A DNA stretch of 64,000 nt from Hysterium pulicare CBS 123377 (GCA_000467715.1 AJFK01000769.1:1-64000), one strand, 5' to 3'; shown: positions 1 to 12,616, numbered from the stretch's first letter. Notes: generated from the sequence alone by a model not told the origin. Numbers and translations are program-made.

Positions 1-1095
1 TGGACTTGGTGCTATATTTAGGCAAGCATAATGCGTGTAGCAAGCAATTCCTTAGAATCGGGGCTGCGTCTTAAGCTCGCGACGACTCTTCTTGGCTGGG
101 GCACATTCACGGTTGAGCTTGGTATTGTGATTGTAGAGGCGTATCCAGTCCTCAGCAGATATTGAAGGTGTCGTCTGCACCAACTTCTGTTGTTGATTAG
201 GTGGGAAATGGGAAACATGAATCTAGAGGGTTATGACGCTCGTTGTGGAAGAGGTTTGTTCTAGAATTGGGTATGGGTAAGAGAGCCAGGAGGAATATAA
301 TTTCCTTCTCTTCACCGAGCTCAAAAGGCACACTTACTCGTTCGGAAGACGAGATCGGGTCCTGGACATAGCTAGCCACGGAAACATACGTCATAGGTAA
401 CACGGACTGTGTAGATGTGGGCAGCAAACCCCCTGGACATTTCTTTACAATTCAAGCTTTCAGGACGATACCCTCTTCTTCTTAACCAACCATCCGTAGC
501 CACCCGGCATCGCCTAGCCTCTTCACTGTCCTCCAAGCTACATGTTGAGACTGAAATAATACGAAATATATCGGTTGATGTGAGCGAGTGAAACGATCAA
601 ATGGCCCGCTTGGTATGTTTCCCACAAGCTCCAAGGGTCCAAACATGGCGCGAGCCAAACAGGGTATAGGGAAGCGACAGACGTTAGATCAAGAAAACGG
701 TCGGTCGGTGTGGAAAAAGAATAGTGACAAAGGAGATCTGAATAGGAATGGGTGAAGCTAAACTAGACAATAAAAACGATAAGAAGATAAGAAGGGTGTG
801 AATAAGACTGTGTGGAAATCCCAGATTTTGCGCCTTTCCCTTGACTGGATGGACATGGTGATGTCCTTTCCTGTTCCTGTTCCTGATCCCGTCCGTATAA
901 ACGCCAATGATATAGAAGATCCCAATAATCCAAAGTGGTAAACTCCAAAACAGAAGTCGCTGGCTCAAAGGTACTGCTGACAACAAACAAACAAGCAAGC
1001 AAAATAATACGAGAAAGAGGGAAAACAGAAGCCGGTAAAAGTTCGGCAATTGGCTGAAGAGTAGGCCTGAGGTAAGGGGTTTTAAGAAGCCAATA
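1..1095. other. Intergenic / 3' flank, no gene seen
   Basis: This stretch lies downstream of the C2H2 factor. A minus-strand open frame at 684-1049 would give a hydrophobic 121-aa peptide, but it has no homology I recognise and sits where the 3' UTR is expected, so I do not call it. A 53-bp stretch at 113-165 is repeated near 51.2 kb and is listed separately. Confidence 0.6.
113..165 (+). repeat. Short dispersed repeat, copy 1
   Basis: These 53 bp match 51180-51232 at 43 of 53 positions without gaps, sharing the core CTTGGTATTGTGATT followed by TAGAGGC. Eight of the ten differences are transitions. The similarity stops at both ends of the block. It may be part of an old dispersed element; the family is unknown to me. 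Confidence 0.5.
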
Positions 1096-3012
1096 TCAGC
1101 TTCCTACCCTTCTTCTCCTGCCGCGACTCCCGCCTTCGGGACGTTGTGCAAGAACTTCTCGCAATTGTGGGTCGTCTTTATCCTTATCGACGTGGTGAAC
1201 CCGGACGTGCCTGTTAGAGAACGAAAAGTCAGCATAAAGGAGGTAGATAAAGCAGATCAAGACAGCTTGAACCAATAGCTCTTACCTTTGCAGATTGTCT
1301 GGCCGTGGATATTTGTGTTCTCGATCGGGACAGAACGGACATACGTAACCCGGAGACTGGTGAACGAGGCCATGCCGTATCATCTCATTCTTCCGCTTGA
1401 AGCCCTTTCCACCTTCACCTCGTGGGCACCCGGCAACGGGGCAGTAGTGGGGTCGGCTTTGCGAATGAACGTTTGCGTGTGAACTGTGAAGTTGAGAAAG
1501 GCGATCAGTGATAGTTCTGGCAAATGGCTAGATGAGCATTGCGACGTTTGAAAGATGGCATCGTATTTGATGAGGCAAGTGGAAATGTGATTCTTACTTT
1601 AGGAGATACTGTGTTTGGAACGGAAGAGCTGTGCAACCGGGGTGATCGCATTTGAAACCACCAGCCCCATGGGGTGGAATATGTTGAATATGAGGGCCAT
1701 TAGGTGGTGGTAAGGTCCGCGAATTGAGGGCACCATCTATGCTCATGCGATGTCCATGACTTTCAATGGGCGTGGGCTGTGATTGCGAGCCTGGACTCAG
1801 GGTTTCCGAGCTTGCATAGCTATCTGCAGTCGTCGACGCCGACGCTAGAGTCGGAGGATATGGCTGGCCACGGTCTGAGACTTGCGAGGGTCTGCGATTG
1901 AAAAAGAACTCTTGTTGACCTGCGGATCGCAAGAACGGATCTTGGGTCGATATTTCGCTGTTAGCACTAATTGGTGAGGCTGCGCTACCAAGCGAAGGGA
2001 ATGCGCTCGGTGGTGAGCGTTGTGAGCTGGTGGAGAAGTGCCGGGTGACTAGTGTGGGAGACTGGCCTGTCGAGGAGATGGAGTGTCGGTGGTGGAAGCC
2101 GTTCGCCCTCGCTTCATTTTGCTCGTTAATTGCGGTATCAGCCAGCTCGCTGAGCTGGCGAAAGGACGGCAGGCGTCGTTCCTGATTGGGCGAACCATTC
2201 GGGCCGTCCCGTGAGGGAGAGTTGGGGTTTTGTAATGCGGGCAGCTTATGGCTCGGTGATCCTCTCGTTGTCAGGTCGCGAAGAATGGGCGAAGTCGCTA
2301 AGGAATCTTCGTGGGGGTGCCCATTCGCAAACGGCTCAGGGCGTTCCCCAGTAAGAATCGGCGACGTGGCTTCGGATTTGGCAGTGCTGCCGACAGGTGA
2401 TATGGGGTCCACGCCGTTGGCCTTTGGGAAAACACCGTTCGACAGGGTTCCTGCAGGTAAACTTTGCGCAGCTGCATGGTCTGCATCCAGCATGACACGT
2501 GACGCTTTCTCGCTCTGCGTCTGCACCCTGGGCACAGGCGGGGGATTCCTCGTTACCGTCGGCACGGGAGGACGCACGGCCGTCTGATGAAGTGCAGCCC
2601 GAGCAGTGGCCGCCAGGACGGAGGCTGCGAGGTCGACGCGACGAATGTCTGAAGCTATTTGGCTGGTCGGTTCAGCTGAACCAGAGTCTTCGTTCCTGTC
2701 GTCCATCTCCTCGTCGTCCGCGTCTGAACTCGATTCCGAATTCAGAGCCCTTTCGCCCACGAGTCTTGCGATGTCGGGTCGATTCGGGTCCATAAAACTG
2801 ACGAGGACGGTGTCACCTTGGCTCGGCCGAGTCTTTCGCCGATTAGATTCTTTGCGTCTTTTAGAGGAGTGGAGACTGACGTTCTCAGGGCTCGGGAGAG
2901 TGTTCTGCTGGGGTATAAAAGGCGGGGGCGAAGGCGAAGGGGTTGCCTTGGGTTTGATGGGTCTGAGGCCAGGCGATTTGGGGAAATATTCGTCTGAATC
3001 GTAGTGTGACAT
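1096..3012 (-). CDS. C2H2 zinc-finger transcription factor
   Basis: Three exons: 3012-1598, 1483-1286 and 1210-1096, giving about 575 aa. Splicing is clean (GTAAGA donor at 1597, CAG acceptor at 1484; GTAAG donor at 1285, CAG at 1211) and keeps the frame through the zinc fingers. The first ~450 residues are Ser/Pro-rich, disordered and low in complexity. The last ~120 residues carry three Cys2His2 fingers: one starting CDHPGCTALPF, a second with a long finger loop (CPVAGCPRGEGGKGF) and a third starting CPFCPDREHKYPRP. A basic tail ends in GRRRR. This is the layout of a DNA-binding fungal regulator acting in the nucleus; its targets cannot be read from sequence. The start at 3012 (MSHYDSDEYFP) is preferred because the open frame upstream to 3264 reads like leader sequence. 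No operon-like partner is visible. Confidence 0.9.
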
Positions 3013-5073
3013 TCGCCAGCTTGAGGAGAGGCGAGGCAAGCTCAGCGCCTCTCTCTGATGGCAGAATAGAAGAGATGGTCGGAGGAGATCTTGACAACCT
3101 TCCTCCCAATGCGTAGTCGGGCGTACAATGGTGGTGGGTATATCCTCAAGTGCTGAACTGGAGTGATACACGGGTCCTTTGGGTATAGTTGAGGATGCTC
3201 TAGGAATAGTTAGAACAGTGTCGCTATAAATTGTATCAGATGGTTTTGATCTTAGTTGAATCAATCACGCAACGAACAATTTCAATAGAACTACGCTGCG
3301 GACACCAAAACGTAATATTGGAAATCGTATTCGTTGCCCCGGAATAACTGAAAATTCTAGAAGAGAGAGAGGAAAGAAAGTGATAATGGACGAAAAGATT
3401 AGTCGTGACAACGAGCAGCAATGAGGATAGACCGGCGTTCTGTGAACCCCTACAGCGCGTATTCAGGTAAGATGGATCGTCGCTCCAGCAGCATACATGA
3501 ACAACGTGAAGCACCATTGGAGATATATATTGGAACACGTGCAAAGATGAGTTATAATCGAAAGTAGAGGCGGCTCTGTTGAGTGCATGAGAAGCATCAT
3601 CAGCTTCGTACGTACCGTACCGAGGGTGCGACGGACCACTTTCAGCCTCAAGGTGGTGGAGGTTAATTGTCGATCGCGAACGTGCCAACCAAGGCTCCGG
3701 CGACAAGTTGGTTGATCAAAGTCATGGGAAAGTCGATCTCGGTATCAGATCTTTCGCATAATTCTAGTAGATGCCGGGAAGGGCCACTGACTCTGGGGTG
3801 GACTGAGGACTTGGTATCGTCGCGTGGTGGGGGGAGCTTCGGTCAGATTCAAGCTGTGGAGGCTCCTATCGCAGCTCGGAGGAGGCTGTGTAATGGGCAG
3901 GCAGCGAGCAGTCGGGCTTCGGGAATGCTGGACAAGACCGTGCGCGGACAGCTGGTCGAAGGTTGTTGCGAGTGACGAGAATGATGGAGAAGGGGCACGA
4001 TTGCTTTTGGGCCATGAGGGTGGGATGCGGCAACAGAAGGCCAGAAAGGCACCTCGTTGCGAGATGCAGAGGTGCGGCAGGGCCACAAGGCCAGCCCAAG
4101 AGCCTCTGATGATGGCCTCGAGAGACTCCAACTTGAGCCCCATCCTCATTGGATTGCCCGCTATCAGCCTCACCCCGCTTTAGAAAGTCCCTTTGGAGGG
4201 CTGCCGCGCCCCGTGTAGAGCGCACGTGCCGAACCTTTTCGATTTAGCCGACGTTCTGGCCTGCTTTTTGGTACCAGTCACAAGTACCGCTTAATAAGCC
4301 TTCTCTCTAACCGCTCTAGGTCGTCAGCAGAGAGTTTCCTCACCTGCCAGCACGGAAGCGCAGGGGTTTGCTGCTGTATTCTTCTGAATATTACCTTAGT
4401 GCATTACATGCACACATGCACCTAGCGTTCGGTGGGCATCTCACTTCTCACTGCAGCGACTAAGAGGCGCTAGGAGGTACGAGAGGAGCCTCCAAAAGCT
4501 ATTGGCGACCAGGACGGCCCTTATCCAGAGCCTGTGGCCGTACACCCTCCATCCTCCACGCACTTCCCCGCCGGACAGACACCGAATCCTGAATGAATAT
4601 ATTATTTACCATCCAACTCTGGCTACCTACTTGTTTGTATGCAACTCTACATCTGCCCCCAGGGAACCAGCGAGTGCGAACACCACGCACCCGAACATTC
4701 ATCCAGCCATCCAGCGAGCTATCCTACTCCGCTCCCACATGACACGGGATAACACCCTCACCCCCCTATCGTACAGGACTATTCAGTACTAGTCCGTCTA
4801 GTGGTCTAGTCTAAAGCAATTGCGACACCGTCTCTAATGTGAAGACACGCCCATATGCTGGAAAAAGAATCGCTCCGCTCACCCCCCATGCGGCTGAACA
4901 GGCTCAGCGAACCCCACGAACTTGAGGCGAACCAAAACAAAAATGACTGGCTGATAAAGCAGAAAGAAATGCGCCGGATGCGGAATCACATACGAGAGAG
5001 CATCCAATCCCATTTTACCCTACCAACCTGCACCTCTCTCTGTCATCGCTTCCTGCACGCTCTGCAGCTGTCC
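3013..5073. other. Intergenic, no gene supported
   Basis: This 2.06-kb gap holds the promoter and leader of the C2H2 factor on the left and the 3' flank of AGC1 on the right. Several overlapping open frames at 3667-4225 occur on both strands in a GC-rich block, but none has recognisable protein character, splice continuation or a plausible start context. Confidence 0.55.
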
Positions 5074-7355
5074 TCAAGCCTGCGCTTTCCCACCGAATCC
5101 TGGAATGCCCACCCAGCTTTTGCCTTGCGGCAATTTCGGCCGGCCAAAATTTTCGTCCAAATCGAGGATAATCTTCAGCGCGTTCCTGCTCCGAAGGTAC
5201 GGCAACGGAGCTTTGGCTTCTGCAAGTCCAATGCCGGGCTCCACGTGACCTCTTGGGCCTTCGTGCTCCGCCGCACCTGGCATCGGGAATGTCCTCTGAA
5301 GGACCTCGTAACCTGCGAGTGTAAAGCCGAACTGAGGCGATGATCGCATGATACGTGCCGGTCCGCCTTTGAAGAATGCCTTAAATCCTTCCTGCTGATA
5401 GATCGTCTGTGCTGCATGACGAAGACCCGTGTAACTGGTCTCGCCTTTCCGAGCCTCGACCTGTAATCTTGTTTTGATGACATCGCAGGGCGTTGTGAAG
5501 TAGGCGGCGGGCATGCCTGCGATAGCACCTGCTGTAAGCATCTGAAGCACACCTAGCGACTTGGTTGGACTCTCTCCGAAGTAGTCTCTCTTCAAATGGC
5601 TGTAGGTTGGAAAGTAGATAGCGGAGAAAGGGACTGTTTTGAATAGTGAGCAAGACTGGTTAGTATAGCTTCAGTGCTACCCATACTTACCATCTCGTAA
5701 CAGACAAGCACTAGCTCCTTTGTAGAGGCCAACCAAGCCAAGGTTTTTGATGATCCACATTGCTGATCTCTTTGGCGTTCCCTCAACGGTTTTTGCAACC
5801 TCGCCTTGCACTTGCAACCTAATCTTGACGATTTCAAGAGGGTTCGTAAAGATCTGTACAATACCGTTAGCCCCTTGAACGAGCCCCATCGGTGAAGCTG
5901 AGTGATTATTACCACTTGACAAGCACCAGCAGAACCACCGGCAACCAGTTCCCACGGCCACCATATTTTACCTGTGCTTTTATCCGTGTATTTGCCTCGC
6001 ACCAAGTCGTTCACCGTCAGTTTGATGGCCTTTTCTGGTGCCACTCCGATGAGTTGTGGAAGCACTCCAGAATATAGCCCTTTGAAGCCCTCGTTCTTAA
6101 TAACTGTCCGTGCGCAGTGTAATGAGTTTTTATACAACATTTCTCCGACGCGCTGGCTTCGCTGGTTTTGCATTCTCGTCTTCACCAAGTCGATGGGATA
6201 CACCATGAAAGCACCAAAGGCGCCCGCTAAACTTCCAAGAGCGAAATGATGGATCGACTCCAAAACGTCATGGAGAAGGGATTTGGTAGTCGCGAACGCT
6301 TTCTGCCCCACGTCTGCCACCATGCTGGCAGAATCCATATATGAAATGTGCCATGACGGATCGAGTACTCGTGCGAAGTCCTTCAGACTCAACCTTCCAG
6401 AAGGTTCATCTAGCCCAGCGAAATGAAAGAGAATATCGGCCTCCATTGGGGTGTAGAGGTTGAATCGACTGATTCGTGCAGCCTCGTTCAAAAAGTCTGT
6501 GCGCGTAATCTTACCGTCGCTACTCTTGTTGGTGGCATTACGGATGATCAGCTCCACCATATCCATCTGCTGTATCATGTTCAGAAAGGCTCGAACGTTC
6601 GCATAGGATATCTTGCTTCCGGCGGAAATGTTGCAGAGAGTGCGCAGATTCTCCAACAGATGATCCGATAGTTTATGGGAAGCCGTCTCCAGTATTATCC
6701 TCTGGAAATCCTCGGGCTCAATATATCCGTCTTTATTCTTGTCGAAGTATAAGAATGCTTGCCGCACGCGCTCGCCTTGCATCCCACGAAGCATCTGGGA
6801 GAATTGTGGGTAGGTCATAGTATGACGCTTGTCCTTCGCTCCAATATATAGCGTGGCCCACTCGGAGCTCCAATCGAAAGGTAGACTATTGTCGTCTTTA
6901 TGTGCGTTGTATATCTTCTGGAAGTCCTCAAACTTGACTAAGCCCGTACCTTCAACATCGAAGAGGCGGAAGGCAATCTCATACTCGGCGTCGGGTTTCG
7001 CAAGCAAGTTGTTGAACACGCCCCATTCGTGAATGCTTACTTTGCCGGTTCTCTTGCGATCGGCGACTCTGAACAGGATGCCATATTGGAAACGCTTAAT
7101 CTTGTGCTGAAGGCAGACGAGTGGTTAGCAATGGCTCGATGATGGCGTGTTTCAGGGTGAAGGGTGAATATTCACATAGTCTTCGCTCGCTGGGGCAACA
7201 GCGTCGATGAACTCATCCTCGCCCAAATATAGGTCACCAGTTTCCTCGTCCCTGATGGCGCGCTGCATGAAGATGGCTCTGTTCTGCTGTGATAACTGGG
7301 GCTCCTGGCTGGTGCCCAGGAGCGCCTCGCCAACCTGCTCCTTCACCGTGGCCAT
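5074..7355 (-). CDS. AGC1: Mitochondrial aspartate/glutamate carrier
   Basis: Four exons: 7355-7176, 7106-5913, 5853-5691 and 5633-5074, giving 698 aa. This inner-mitochondrial-membrane antiporter exchanges matrix aspartate for cytosolic glutamate and feeds the malate-aspartate shuttle. The N-terminal half has EF-hand repeats, including a canonical loop in [14 protein letters not shown]. The C-terminal half has three mitochondrial-carrier repeats with signature motifs [21 protein letters not shown] and [10 protein letters not shown]. That is the Ca2+-regulated AGC (aralar/citrin) architecture, and the length is right for fungal members. Introns are 69, 59 and 57 bp; the second has a CTAACGG branch site and joins CQV to IFTNPLEIV. 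The N-terminus ([14 protein letters not shown]) is well supported because exon 1 splices in frame into the EF-hand exon. Identification is very secure. Confidence 0.95.
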
Positions 7356-8280
7356 GATGGAGGAAGCTCGGCACGTAAATGGCGGAGCTCCGAGATAGGT
7401 CGAATGGATGGTAGGACAGATCGGAGAGCAACAGGAAGCTATGGAAATAAGCGGTCAGAAGGCGAGGAGTGGGTTTCTGGCGCTGCTGCGAGCTACCTCC
7501 GAAGCTTGGACAGAAATTTAAATTTGAGCCCTGACTAGCACGTGTAGCTACTCAATCGATAGCGCCGTAGCGAGGGCGAAACGTGGAGAGGGAGAAGGAG
7601 CAGAACTCACAGAGAAGTCGTCAAACGGGAAAAGGAGTGAGTTGAATGAGTGGCCCTCTTGCAGCTGGTGAGCCTAAAATTTTCGTTCTGCCGATATTTT
7701 GTTATTCGGTGCACCCCAACGTGAGCCATTACCAAGGGTCTCTCTCACCGCCATCCGGGTTTAGTTCCTGCATCTGTCTCGCCAAACGTGGCCATTGATT
7801 GCTGAGCATTGCCGGAGCCGCAGACCTGGATATGCTTTGCTAATTTTGCCGGCATGAACTGAACTTTCCTGCACGTTTGAGATGTCTTCAAAGACCGCCT
7901 GCCAAGTTCGTCATGTGCGGAGTCTGTCGTATGTCCACCAGGTCCTTGCCGACAGCCTCCGTATGCCCTTCGGACTCGATCTACGTTAGCTTTTGAGGTG
8001 CAATTGAAAAGGGAAATTGGATTGTGTTGTCGGAACTGGATGGATGGTAGCTAACTCCGCTCGCTCGTGTGCTTTCGAGCTTTCGACTGCTGGGCAGTCC
8101 CGAGGTTTGACCTATAAAGGGGCAAGAGCGATCTATGTAGGAAGCTAGGTATACGGTTTCATTCCAAGCTTTGGTCTGCAAAACTTCGACCAAACAAAAT
8201 GTCTATGAATATTTCTCCATCCAGAAAACATGCAGTATTATACACAGGACTACATGGACGCTATCAAGCTTGCTGTACGC
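7356..8280. other. Promoter side of AGC1 and 3' flank of PDX1
   Basis: This 925-bp gap carries the 5' leader and promoter of AGC1 (left) and the 3' flank of PDX1 (right). I see no open frame with protein character. Confidence 0.5.
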
Positions 8281-9794
8281 TTACACCACGAGCCGACCAG
8301 GCTCTACCTCAAGCACGCTTTTTACTCGTTCTAGAAACAACTGCGCTCTCCTCTCGTCCCCTTTTGGCACACTGACACTGAAGACATTGACTGGAGCAAT
8401 AACACCTTCTGCACCACCAATGGCAGATGGTTTTGTAACGCGCGATACTGACATCTTCCCGGCGAGGATGTCCATGATATCGGGCTTTCTGGTGGGAATG
8501 GGCTTACTGACTCTCAGAGATGTAGGCGGGAAAGCAGTGACTTGTGGGATGAAGTGCCCCGTTGAATATTTTTTCCCCGTAACCTTGTCTAAGCCTAGCA
8601 CAGCATTGAATAACTCATCCGCGGATGGCTTCTTCAGCTTCGATCGGGGGAGACCATCGTTTGCCAGTTCGGTCGCACGGGCAATGAAAGTGGAAGTAGG
8701 GAGGAACACTCCAAGTGTTTGCTCCACACGTTTCTGGCATTCGGTAACTGCTTTGAGAGATATCGGAATCGCAATCTCTGTGTCGAGCTCTTCGACTGGT
8801 GCAGCTGTTGATGCTGCAGCTGATTTCTCTGGAGCTGTTTCTTTCTTTGCTGGAGCGAATATTATGTTAGAAAGATCGAGATGAGCCAGATGGCCTATCC
8901 GCTTCGATTGTTCCGAAGCGTAGGATCCTTCGATACGCCCAAGGTAAGCAAGGACATCGCCCTTGAGCAACCGCCCATTAGGTCCAGAGGCAGGAATCTT
9001 ATCCGCTTCCTCTTTTTGCAGCCCATTCTCTTTTAGAAGATGTTGGACGGCTGGATACAGAGGATACGTCTGTTTGTGGGCCTTGCCGCCTGTAGACTTC
9101 TCAGTAGCCTTTGATGGGGCGCTAGCTTCGGCAGATGATTCAGTGGGTTTCTGTTCCTTAGGGGTTGGTGCAGCGTCGTCCTTTGATTTGCTTGCGGAAG
9201 AATCTTTGCCTGCATCGGCCGTTTTCGAGGACGTGGAATCTTCTGGAGGAATTTCAAGGGAGCTGAGGTCGTCCCCGGGCTCCGCTGTCACTCCTATCCT
9301 TGTACCGACTTGAACTGATTTTGTGCCATCCCCTTGCTGCAATAAGTATTAGCACCGAATCCAGTTTGCATATTCTGGGGCCATACAATTATTTTTGCAA
9401 GAATGCCGTCATCCTGGGCCTCGACATCCATTTGTGCCTTGTCGGTTTCGATTTCAAGCAAAACATCTCCGGCAACGAATGAATCACCTAATACCTTTCA
9501 GCAATCGGTCGTTGCGACGACCGCAAGCTCAGTCTGCCGGTAAATAGTCTCGTACCTTCCTTGACCTTCCAGCTCGCGATATTCCCTTCGGTCATTGTCG
9601 GCGATAGTGCAGGCATGTTGAAATTCTGCGCAGCAAGCGGTGCAGGTGTAGCACGGAATCCTAGATATTTCCCGTCAGTATTGAGCTCGATCCAGCGATG
9701 AAGTGCTTCTACCTCTTGTTGAGCCATATTGATTTCGCAATTGCCGTCCTGCGACTCGCGCTGACAGCCTACATGCTGTAGCAATTGAGGCCAT
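8281..9794 (-). CDS. PDX1: Pyruvate dehydrogenase complex protein X (E3-binding protein)
   Basis: Four exons: 9794-9713, 9660-9556, 9487-9387 and 9336-8281, giving 447 aa. Protein X anchors dihydrolipoamide dehydrogenase (E3) to the E2 core of the pyruvate dehydrogenase complex in the mitochondrial matrix. A basic presequence precedes a lipoyl domain ([18 protein letters not shown]-like start; lipoyl-lysine motif ETDKAQMD, assembled across three exons). An Ala/Pro/Lys linker follows, then a peripheral subunit-binding domain ([19 protein letters not shown]). The C-terminal third resembles a degenerate E2 catalytic fold, but I see no HxxxDG acyltransferase motif, which separates protein X from E2 itself. 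Introns are 52, 68 and 50 bp and every junction keeps frame. It is divergent from the gene at 10066 with 271 bp between starts. Confidence 0.93.
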
Positions 9795-10065
9795 TAGACG
9801 CCAGGGGAATGAAGAACGACGTGCGAGCGGTGTTAACAGGAATGATGAAGTGTTGAATAGCTTCCCGCTTGTTGGGTTATTCTTTCGGGGATGTGCGGGA
9901 GCACTTCGGCCCGCCTCCTTCAAAAGTTACAACTTTTCTGGTTAACTGCAATTGCAGCATTCAGTGAAACCGGTCAATTCAACGCCGTTCTTGACGTTGT
10001 GTTAAGGTACGTTGTAGTCTGGTTCGTCGCGCAAGTCGGACTGATACTGATGACTTCGAGATAGA
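9795..10065. promoter_or_regulatory. Bidirectional promoter, PDX1 and 10066 gene
   Basis: Only 271 bp separate the start codons of PDX1 (minus) and the two-pass membrane protein (plus), so both promoters must lie here or overlap the leaders. No specific factor site is obvious. Both products appear to be mitochondrial, which fits shared control; that link is inference. Confidence 0.5.
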
Positions 10066-11036
10066 ATGTCGTCTATCTCTCGGGGTTTTTCGGGCTTCAT
10101 AAACCCAAACTGCTTCCGCCTCCCACCTTCCATCCGAGTCGCCCTTCTATCCAATCGAGCTCAATACCATAATTCCTCATTCCAGAAGCAATGCTTTTCT
10201 ATTCTTTCAAGATCAAACCAGCACGCTTCGTCGAAGGCTGCTCCGAAGAGCAATGCATCCCCATCCGCCTATAGAGCCCGCGGGAGCAGAGTTCCATCCT
10301 CACGGTACCCGAGCTCCAATCCGATTATGCGCTTGGTTGAGTCGACGGGGAAACCAGTTCTTTTATACAAGGCTCCCAATCGTGGCATGTTCACCTTGGC
10401 GACTTATGCTGCCGCTGGTCTACTGATCGGGGGTGGCTGTTGGACTATGAACAACATGTATCTACAATTGCCCAAAGAACAGCCCGCTTGGGTTGGTGTT
10501 AGCTATGGTTTTCTTGCCATTGCCCTTGTTTTGTTGGGAATGTATTGCTTCACTGCACCAGTGCATCGTTTGCTGTCAATCGAGGCAATCCCCGGGGTCG
10601 CGGGTGGACCTGTACAACTTCGATTCCAAGGGAAGTGGGTGGACCTCCCATTCATCAAGCCAACCATCATGATGGTCAAGCCAGCGGATACAGCATTACC
10701 TCAGAAGATCCGACCAGTAGTTGAAACCTTTCGCGATGTTTCTCTTATCAGCCGTCAAGACATAGCCTTTGGCCTTGAGAACAAGGGGCTTGTGGTTCGC
10801 CCACTCATTCTCACCGTTCGATTCATCTCACGTGGAGTTTTCCGCTATTTTGTCAACACAAGAATCATCATCACCCGCTTCGGGATCATCTATGTTAATG
10901 TTGATGGTACTACGTGGAAGCTTGACGCTACCGGTTGGCTTCTTGACGACGGGAAAGGTATGTCACTTCACTCCTCTTCCACAGTGCTATTTCTGACAGG
11001 AGACTAGGACTTGACAGTATTATCCCGAATTATTAA
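10066..11036 (+). CDS. Two-pass, probably mitochondrial membrane protein
   Basis: The first exon is 10066-10957; the best second exon is 11008-11036, giving about 306 aa. The N-terminal ~90 residues are rich in Ser, Arg and Ala and poor in acidic residues, as in a mitochondrial presequence. Two membrane segments follow: one around MFTLATYAAAGLLIGGG and one around VGVSYGFLAIALVLLGMY. Next comes a soluble domain ending in GTTWKLDATGWLLDDGKG. This layout resembles TMEM223/TMEM186-type inner-membrane proteins, but I cannot assign a family with confidence. The 3' end is ambiguous: donor GTATGT at 10958 can join acceptors at 11000, 11007 or 11017. I prefer TAG at 11007 (C-terminus GLDSIIPNY) because a CTGAC branch site sits just upstream. 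Confidence 0.8.
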
Positions 11037-11482
11037 GACGTCAACTAATTTGAGGTACAATTCTTTTTGTAATATTGTATTCCTATACATAATATCCTAT
11101 CAATCTCACACACCCGGAGTGAGTTACTAGAGCAAAGAAGGGAGTTCTAGGTGGAGAAAGGAATGACATAATTACGTGTCTGCTATACTTCGTATCTTGG
11201 GTGGATCTCCAAATATAGCAAGGGCCCAGGAAGCTTGCTTTTAGTGGTTTAGGAGAGTAGCAGGCAGAATCTAAGAACGAGCAATAGAGGTTAAAAGCCT
11301 TCCATGATCACATTTCTGTCGTGACCCTTAGTTGAGATGAGAGCGAAAGCTGGTTAGTGGCTCGGAGAGTGCACAGCGGTTAGAAGCGGGGCTAGCTTTG
11401 ATTCTTAAATCGGTGAAAGGACACTCCTGGTCAAGGACAAGCCTGGTCCAAGCCTTACGCCCTCAACTTTCCTCTCGTTTTG
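11037..11482. other. Intergenic, promoter of CmcJ-like gene
   Basis: This 446-bp gap contains the 3' flank of the membrane-protein gene and the promoter and leader of the next gene. I see nothing else in it. Confidence 0.5.
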
Positions 11483-12498
11483 ATGATGGCTGCAGTCGTT
11501 CATTCAACAACGCATTTTTTGAAGAGGAACAAGCTATACGAGGTAGAGAAGCCGTATTCTCTCCGATTCACACCTCCCGAAGGCTTTCCAAGAGCGAACA
11601 TCACCTTGGAGAGGCATGCCATTGACATTCGCGATGTACGAGGGACGCGGAACCTATCATTTGACAAAGATGGAGTTGAATTAATCTCTTTTGAGTCAAA
11701 GATGACGTACGAGAATTATGAGAACGAGGAAATTGTCAGAGACGTTTATTTGCGTGAGGTTGCAGATACTTTGAAGGCGTTTCTTGGTGCCAAGCACGTA
11801 CAAATCTTTGAACATACAGTACGTATTTAAGCTTAGTTGGGTACAGATCGCTTAGAATCGAAGGTCAGAAAGCGTCATGAGACATTTCCAATCTCTACGG
11901 GTGAACCATATCACTACAACCAGCCGACCTCTATTGCTCATGTTGATACTACGGTCAAATGGACCTTGACTATGGCAAGACAATTGAACCCAGGAAAGAC
12001 CGAAAAGATCACCGATCATCGCATCCAATGCGTGAAGTAGGTCCCAAGTCCTTCAAACGTCTAATCTTCATTCGTCGGAGATCCCATTGCTTACCTTTAA
12101 GTCTCTGGAAACCCTTGTCTGGCCCAGTCAAAGATTGGCCATTGGCAATTTGTGATCCAGAAACTGTTGATAAGGACAGTGATTTTGAACCATGCGATCT
12201 CGTATATCCTGACTACGTTGTGGAAAACCGTCAGATCTATCACTCGAATCGACAGAGGTGGTTCTATCTGAGCAATCAGATGCCGAATGAGGCGTGGGTG
12301 TTCTTGCAGTCAGATACCGAACCCAGCGCAAACCCTGGTATGTATCTAACACTGTATGCTGGATTCTACCTGGCTACTGATCTGCTCACAGTGGCTCATA
12401 CTTCGTTTCCTTTCCCTGGTGTTGGTCCCGATGATGTCCCTCCGCGGGAAAGCATTGAAGTCAGGGCTTTGGTCTACTATGGAGATCCTGAAGACTAG
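11483..12498 (+). CDS. CmcJ/AsaB-family hydroxylase/desaturase-like enzyme
   Basis: Four exons: 11483-11818, 11864-12036, 12102-12337 and 12392-12498, giving about 283 aa. This fungal family (CmcJ, AsaB, GA4-desaturase-like, PTHR34598) contains putative Fe(II)/2-oxoglutarate-type oxidoreductases, several of them in secondary-metabolite clusters. Visible hallmarks are AHVDTTVKW (H-x-D), the LWKPLSGPVKDWPLAICD block, a late HTSFPFPG with a candidate third metal ligand, and the family's C-terminal PPRESIEVRALVYYGDP. The first intron uses a plain AAG acceptor and is only 45 bp. An alternative start three bases downstream (11486) is equally possible. No polyketide synthase, NRPS or transporter lies nearby, so this looks like a lone copy; its substrate is unknown. 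Confidence 0.85.
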
Positions 12499-12616
12499 TG
12501 GATATCGATCGCGGTACTTCATTATTTAACTGCGGATGCAATTTCGTATCATGCTTGGATATCTCTGAAAGCGCACTTATAAACATTGAGCCACCCGGCA
12601 TCACCAACCACTTCCA

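Noticed and set aside
684-1049. Minus-strand open frame for a hydrophobic 121-aa protein
   Set aside because: It lies in the expected 3' UTR of the C2H2 gene, shows no family features, and its hydrophobicity follows from T-rich codons.
3236-3706. Minus-strand 156-codon frame upstream of the C2H2 gene
   Set aside because: It begins at a non-ATG codon and has no family features; it is probably leader or promoter sequence.
3667-4225. Cluster of overlapping open frames on both strands
   Set aside because: Frames on opposite strands mirror each other in a GC-rich block with few stops; none has a domain or splice support.
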